DNA of 9,908 nucleotides from an uncultured Comamonadaceae bacterium (lineage in GTDB: Bacteria; Pseudomonadota; Gammaproteobacteria; Burkholderiales; Burkholderiaceae), in NCBI GenBank assembly GCA_946482115.1, contig CAMLQP010000090.1, positions 1 to 9,908 of the forward strand. Direction: 5' to 3'. Positions 6,090 to 9,908 of the stretch are shown piece by piece (position 1 is the stretch's first letter; each line of letters begins with the position of its first letter). The translations under genes and the position numbers were made by a program. The notes beneath the pieces are model-generated. The model was not told the origin of the DNA. It was given only the letters and a program-made list of their open reading frames with translations, and did not search any database.

Positions 6090-7049
6090 ATGCGTCGCGA
6101 CACCTTCCTCAAGTCCCTGGCCGCCCTGGCCGCTGCCGGCAGCCTGCCGCTGCCGGCCCTGGCCAATGCCAACATCAAGATGATGATCCCGGCCAACCCG
6201 GGTGGTGGCTGGGACACCACCGGCCGCGCCCTGGGCAACGCGCTGCGCGAAGCCGGCGTTGCCGCGTCGGTCACCTACGAGAACAAGGGCGGCGCGGCGG
6301 GCGCCATCGGCCTGGCCCAGTTCTTCAACGCCAGCAAGGGCGATCCGAACGCCATCATGGTGATGGGCGCGGTGATGCTGGGCGGCATCATCACCGGCAA
6401 GCCGCCGGTGTCGGTCACGCAGGTCACGCCGATTGCCCGCCTGACCAGCGAGTACAACGTGTTCGTGCTGCCCGAGAACTCGCCCTTCAAGACCATGAAG
6501 GACGTGGTCGAGCAGCTCAAGAAAGACCCGGGCAGCGTCAAGTGGGGCGGCGGTTCGCGCGGCTCCACCGAACACATCGCGGCGGCCATGATCGCGCGCG
6601 AGGCCGGCGTGGACGCGGCCAAGATCAACTACGTGCCGTTCCGTGGCGGCGGTGAGGCCGTGGCGGCCATCCTGGGTGGCAACGTCACCGTGGGCGGCAG
6701 CGGCTACAGCGAGTTCGCGCAGTACATCGAGAGCGGCAAGATGAAAGGCATCGCCGTCACCTCGGCACAGCGCCTCAAGGGCATCAACATCCCCACGCTC
6801 AAGGAGCAGGGCATCAACGTCGAGATCGGCAACTGGCGCGGCGTGTACGGCGCGGCCGGCATCACGCCCGCCCAGCGCGACGCGCTGGCGGACATGATCG
6901 TCAAGGCCACCAAATCCAAGAGCTGGGCCGAATCCATGGAGAAGAACGCCTGGACGCCCGCGCTGCTGACCGGCAAGGCCTTCGAGGACTTCGTGGAGCG
7001 CGACTTCGCGAACCTGCGCGCCATCATGGTCAAGTCCGGCATGGTCTGA
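6090..7049 (+). CDS. tctC: Tripartite tricarboxylate transporter periplasmic binding protein TctC
   Basis: TctC captures a carboxylate in the periplasm and delivers it to the TctA/TctB membrane pair, a secondary transporter driven by an ion gradient. The 319-residue length is standard. The N-terminus is a signal peptide: MRRDTFLK, a hydrophobic stretch at about 9-24, and probable cleavage after ALA or ANA (residues 23-27). The double arginine resembles a Tat signal but has two residues, not one, before the phenylalanine. Family motifs are NPGGGWDTTGRAL (36-48) and ENKGGAAGAIG (64-74), loops that contact the ligand carboxylate in this fold. AAGGAG stands 6 bases before the ATG. It is the first gene of tctCBA, with tctB starting 14 bases after its stop. 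The ligand cannot be read from sequence; citrate or another di- or tricarboxylate is the default guess. Confidence 0.93.
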   Translation: MRRDTFLKSLAALAAAGSLPLPALANANIKMMIPANPGGGWDTTGRALGNALREAGVAASVTYENKGGAAGAIGLAQFFNASKGDPNAIMVMGAVMLGGIITGKPPVSVTQVTPIARLTSEYNVFVLPENSPFKTMKDVVEQLKKDPGSVKWGGGSRGSTEHIAAAMIAREAGVDAAKINYVPFRGGGEAVAAILGGNVTVGGSGYSEFAQYIESGKMKGIAVTSAQRLKGINIPTLKEQGINVEIGNWRGVYGAAGITPAQRDALADMIVKATKSKSWAESMEKNAWTPALLTGKAFEDFVERDFANLRAIMVKSGMV

Positions 7050-7063
7050 GCGCGGGAGATGGC

Positions 7064-7579
7064 ATGAACGAGGCACGCGCCCCTTTCCACTGGCAGCACA
7101 CCCTGATCGCCCTGGGCGCACTGGCCGTGGCCGGCGTGCTGGGCTGGGGCGCCATGGCCATCCCCTCCGACGCCGGTTATGCCGGGGTCGGACCGAACTT
7201 CCTGCCCTGGGTGGTGGCCGTGGCGCTGGCCCTGTGCGGCGCGGTGCTGCTTTGGCACGCGCTGCAGGGCGGCTTTCGCGACATGGACCCGCCCTCGGGC
7301 GCGGAGCGCGGGGACTGGACAGCGCTGGCCTGGGTGTCGGCGGGCGTCCTGGCCAACGCGGCGCTGATCGAGCGCGCGGGCTTCGTGCTCAGCTGCGCCC
7401 TGTGCTATGTGCTCGCGGTGCGCGGCCTGCGGCTGGCCGAGGGCCGGGCCGGCGGCGGCCAGCGCCGGGTGCTGGTGGACGCGGTCACCGGCGTGGTGAT
7501 CGCGGCGCCCGTGTTCTGGCTCTTCACCAAGCTGCTGGCGGTCAATCTGCCTGGCGTCACCGGCACCGGCTGGCTCTGA
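7064..7579 (+). CDS. tctB: Tripartite tricarboxylate transporter small membrane subunit TctB
   Basis: This 171-residue inner-membrane protein has the four-helix layout of TctB: hydrophobic segments at about 13-33, 46-67, 86-122 (possibly two helices without a clear break) and 136-160, ending in the family-like LLAVNLPGV. TctB is required for transport together with TctA, but its exact role is unknown. GGGAG (7054-7058) stands 5 bases before the ATG. The gene sits 14 bases after tctC and 12 before tctA, so all three are clearly one operon. TctB sequences vary widely, so the assignment rests on size, topology and position between tctC and tctA. Confidence 0.92.
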   Translation: MNEARAPFHWQHTLIALGALAVAGVLGWGAMAIPSDAGYAGVGPNFLPWVVAVALALCGAVLLWHALQGGFRDMDPPSGAERGDWTALAWVSAGVLANAALIERAGFVLSCALCYVLAVRGLRLAEGRAGGGQRRVLVDAVTGVVIAAPVFWLFTKLLAVNLPGVTGTGWL

Positions 7580-7591
7580 GGAACAACGCAC

Positions 7592-9073
7592 ATGGACATC
7601 CTGGGCCAACTGATGGGCGGTTTCGCCACCGCCGCCACGCCGGTCAACCTGCTGTGGGCTTTCGTGGGCTGTGCCCTGGGCACGGCCATCGGCGTGCTGC
7701 CCGGCCTGGGGCCGGCCGTCACGGTGGCCATGCTGCTGCCCATCACGGCGCAGGTGGAGCCCACCGCGTCGATGATCTTCTTCTGCGGCATCTACTACGG
7801 CGCCATGTACGGCGGGTCCACCACCTCCATCCTGCTCAACACCCCGGGTGAGACCGGCACCATGGTCACGGCGCTGGAGGGTTTCAAGATGGCCAAGCAC
7901 GGCCGCGCCGGCGCCGCGCTGGCCACGGCGGCCATCGGCTCCTTCGTGGCCGGCACCATCGCCACCATCCTGGTCACGCTGGCCGCGCCCATGCTGGCCA
8001 ATTTCGCGGTCAGGCTGGGGCCGCCCGAGTATTTCTGCCTGATGCTGCTGGCCTTCACCACCGTGAGCGCGGTGCTGGGCAAGAGCACGGTTCGCGGCCT
8101 CACGGCTCTCTTCCTGGGTCTGGCGCTGGGCCTGGTGGGCATGGATCAGATCACCGGTCAGGTGCGCTACACGGCGGGCGTGACCGAGTTCCTGGACGGC
8201 ATCGAGGTGGTGCTGGTGGCCGTGGGCCTGTTTGCCGTGGGCGAGGCGCTCTACAACGCGCTCTACGAAGGCCGCAGCGTCAGCGACATGAACAAGATGA
8301 ACAAGGTGCACATGACGCGCACCGAGTGGCGCCGCTCCTGGCCGGCCTGGCTGCGCGGCACCGCCATCGGCTTCCCCTTCGGCACCATCCCCGCCGGCGG
8401 CTCGGAGATCCCCACCTTCCTGAGCTACGCCACCGAGCGCAAGCTGTCCAAGCACAAGGAAGAGTTCGGCACCCGGGGTGCCATCGAGGGCGTGGCCGGA
8501 CCGGAAGCGGCCAACAACTCGGCCGTGACCGCCACGCTGGTGCCGCTGCTGACGCTGGGCATTCCCACGTCGGTCACGGCCGCCATCCTGCTCAATGCGC
8601 TGCAGAACTACGGCATTCAGGCCGGGCCACAGCTGTTCCAGACCTCCTCGGCGCTGGTCTGGGCGCTGATCGCCTCGCTCTACATCGGCAACGTGATGCT
8701 GCTGGTGCTCAACCTGCCGCTGATCGGGCTGTGGGTCAAGCTGCTCAAGATTCCCAAGGCGCCGCTGTACGCCGGCATCCTGATCTTCGCGACCGTGGGC
8801 GTCTATGGCATGCGCCAGAGCGCGTTCGACCTCTACCTGATGTTCGGCTTCGGTCTGCTGGGCGTGCTGATGCGGCGCTTCGACTTCCCGGTGGCGCCGG
8901 TCATCGTGGGCCTGATCCTGGGGCCGCTGGCCGAGGCGCAGATGCGCAACGCGCTGTCCATCGGCTCGGGCAGCTGGTCGGTGTTCGTCGAGCGGCCGAT
9001 GTCGGCGACGCTGCTGGTCATCGTGGCGGTGGTGCTGGTGCTGCCGCGCCTGCTGAAGCTGCTGAAAAGGTAG
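7592..9073 (+). CDS. tctA: Tripartite tricarboxylate transporter large membrane subunit TctA
   Basis: TctA is the large inner-membrane permease of the system and the most conserved of the three subunits. The 493-residue protein is hydrophobic throughout and has the usual length of about 500. Family signatures are clear: GVLPGLGP (34-41), the stretch from [12 protein letters not shown] to NTPGE (68-87), and [13 protein letters not shown] (299-311) followed by [16 protein letters not shown]. These paired glycine/proline-rich loops in each half are conserved in TctA proteins. The ribosome binding site GAGGA overlaps the tctB stop and lies 9 bases before the ATG, suggesting translational coupling. 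No T-run terminator follows; a perfect palindrome CCGGCGCCGG (9077-9086) sits just after the stop, and the next gene starts 48 bases on. Confidence 0.96.
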   Translation: MDILGQLMGGFATAATPVNLLWAFVGCALGTAIGVLPGLGPAVTVAMLLPITAQVEPTASMIFFCGIYYGAMYGGSTTSILLNTPGETGTMVTALEGFKMAKHGRAGAALATAAIGSFVAGTIATILVTLAAPMLANFAVRLGPPEYFCLMLLAFTTVSAVLGKSTVRGLTALFLGLALGLVGMDQITGQVRYTAGVTEFLDGIEVVLVAVGLFAVGEALYNALYEGRSVSDMNKMNKVHMTRTEWRRSWPAWLRGTAIGFPFGTIPAGGSEIPTFLSYATERKLSKHKEEFGTRGAIEGVAGPEAANNSAVTATLVPLLTLGIPTSVTAAILLNALQNYGIQAGPQLFQTSSALVWALIASLYIGNVMLLVLNLPLIGLWVKLLKIPKAPLYAGILIFATVGVYGMRQSAFDLYLMFGFGLLGVLMRRFDFPVAPVIVGLILGPLAEAQMRNALSIGSGSWSVFVERPMSATLLVIVAVVLVLPRLLKLLKR

Positions 9074-9103
9074 GGCCCGGCGCCGGATGGTGTCGTCACC
9101 CCT

Positions 9104-9121
9104 GCGCGGTAACATCCGCGC
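9104..9121 (+). promoter_or_regulatory. Inverted repeat with -10-like loop before the sigma-54 regulator
   Basis: GCGCGG (9104-9109) and its exact complement CCGCGC (9116-9121) flank TAACAT (9110-9115), a four-of-six match to TATAAT. The ATG of the next gene begins at 9122, immediately after the repeat. Transcription from such a -10 would start at or next to the ATG, giving a leaderless message; no clear Shine-Dalgarno sequence is present. No good -35 hexamer is visible. Confidence 0.4.
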
Positions 9122-9908
9122 ATGGAGCCAGACACCCGCCTGCCGCGCGACGCCCAGAGCATCCTGGAGCTGGCCGCGCGGTCGATGTTCGACCTGTTTG
9201 CCAATGCCAGCGAGGGCATGATGCTGGTGGACCGCGACGCGCGCGTGGTCTGGATCAACGACCAGTACCGCCGCTTCCTGCCGGCGCTAGGGTTCGAGCG
9301 CGAGGCCGATTTCGTCGGCCATCCGGTGTCCAAGGTGGTGCACAACACCCAGATGCACCGCGTGCTGGAAACCGGCAAGCCCCTGCTGATCGACCTGCTG
9401 ACCAACAAGGCTGGCACTTTCGTGGTCAGCCGCATCCCCTTGCGTGATGACGGCGGCGAGGTGATCGGCGTGCTGGGCATCGTGCTGTTCGACCACCCCG
9501 AGACCACCCTGCAACCGCTGATCAGCAAGTTCGCGCGGCTGGAGCAGGACCTGAACGACGCGCGCCGCGAACTGGCGAACCAGCGCCGCAGCAAATACAC
9601 CTTCGCGAGCTTTGTCGGCGCCAGCCCGGCGGCGGTGGAGGTTAAGCGCCAGGCACGCCGCGCGGCGCAGTCCGCCAGCCCCGTGCTGCTGCTGGGCGAG
9701 ACCGGCACCGGCAAGGAGCTGCTGGCGCATGCCATCCACGCGGCGTCCGACCGCGCGGGCCGGCCTTTCGTCGGCGTGAACATCGCCGCCGTGCCAGACA
9801 CGCTGCTGGAGGCGGAATTTTTCGGCGTCGCGCCCGGCGCCTATACCGGCGCCGACCGCAAGGGCCGCGACGGCAAGTTCAAGCTGGCCGACGGCGGCAC
9901 GCTGTTCC
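9122..9908 (+). CDS. PAS and sigma-54-interacting AAA+ transcriptional regulator, 3'-truncated
   Basis: Reading from ATG at 9122 the frame stays open to the window end (262 full codons). An N-terminal PAS-like sensor domain covers about residues 18-125 (FANASEGMMLVDRDARVVW, then the IGVLGIVLFD strand). A charged coiled-coil-like linker follows at about 138-157, then a sigma-54 activator AAA+ domain from about 163. Walker A is GETGTGKE (192-199). The sigma-54 contact loop is GAYTGA (239-244) in place of GAFTGA, preceded by EAEFFG where ESELFG is usual. Walker B, sensor residues and any C-terminal Fis-type helix-turn-helix lie beyond the edge. Such proteins hydrolyse ATP to open sigma-54 promoters in response to the PAS signal. 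It follows tctA by 48 bases on the same strand and may regulate a neighbouring operon to the right. The target cannot be told from here. Confidence 0.9.
   Translation, partial: MEPDTRLPRDAQSILELAARSMFDLFANASEGMMLVDRDARVVWINDQYRRFLPALGFEREADFVGHPVSKVVHNTQMHRVLETGKPLLIDLLTNKAGTFVVSRIPLRDDGGEVIGVLGIVLFDHPETTLQPLISKFARLEQDLNDARRELANQRRSKYTFASFVGASPAAVEVKRQARRAAQSASPVLLLGETGTGKELLAHAIHAASDRAGRPFVGVNIAAVPDTLLEAEFFGVAPGAYTGADRKGRDGKFKLADGGTLF

Noticed and set aside
9077..9086. CCGGCGCCGG palindrome after tctA as a terminator
   Set aside because: It is only 10 bases with essentially no loop and no following T-run, so it is not an intrinsic terminator.
6704..9115. A - strand open frame of about 800 codons opposite tctCBA
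   Set aside because: Composition is His/Arg/Gln/Gly-rich and repetitive without domains, and it spans three well-supported genes on the other strand; a codon-bias artefact.

Overview
The window is high-GC DNA with tightly packed genes and very few intergenic bases. The gene families and the lysC/tRNA-Ser pairing suggest a betaproteobacterium of the Burkholderiales, probably Comamonadaceae-like (Hydrogenophaga/Acidovorax/Variovorax type). That placement is inferred from protein style and remembered gene order, not from a search. I see no insertion sequence, CRISPR array, integrase or prophage gene.

Left edge (1-1079, + strand): the 3' two-thirds of lysC (aspartate kinase), then a complete tRNA-Ser(GCU) with encoded CCA and a strong intrinsic terminator. 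A likely internal start in lysC could produce a separate regulatory (beta-type) chain.

Middle (5955 down to 1093, - strand): a compact four-gene run in the order tctD (OmpR-family response regulator), tctE (sensor histidine kinase), hslR (Hsp15-like S4 RNA-binding protein) and a CoxL-like molybdenum hydroxylase large subunit. The first three genes are joined by 4-base ATGA overlaps. The fourth starts 23 bases further on, at a TTG codon behind a good ribosome binding site. The CoxL-like protein has the 'form II' loop AYRGAGR, not the CO dehydrogenase loop AYRCSFR. No FAD or iron-sulfur partner subunit gene lies on either side of it.

Right (6090-9073, + strand): divergent from tctD across a 134-base gap lies tctC-tctB-tctA, a complete tripartite tricarboxylate transporter (periplasmic binding protein, small membrane subunit, large membrane subunit). 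The arrangement matches the classical tctDE/tctCBA pairing, so TctE probably senses the transported carboxylate and TctD probably activates tctCBA. The gap contains in-phase GACAG-type direct repeats that could be the TctD site.

Right edge (9122 to the end, + strand): the start of a second regulator, a PAS plus sigma-54-interacting AAA+ protein with a GAYTGA variant of the GAFTGA loop, cut off by the window. Its ATG directly follows an inverted repeat whose loop is a plausible -10 box, which suggests a leaderless or nearly leaderless transcript.

Most of the window is ordinary, recognisable biology. The less usual items are the partnerless CoxL-like gene placed behind a transporter-control two-component system and hslR, the candidate operators, and the promoter-like inverted repeat.
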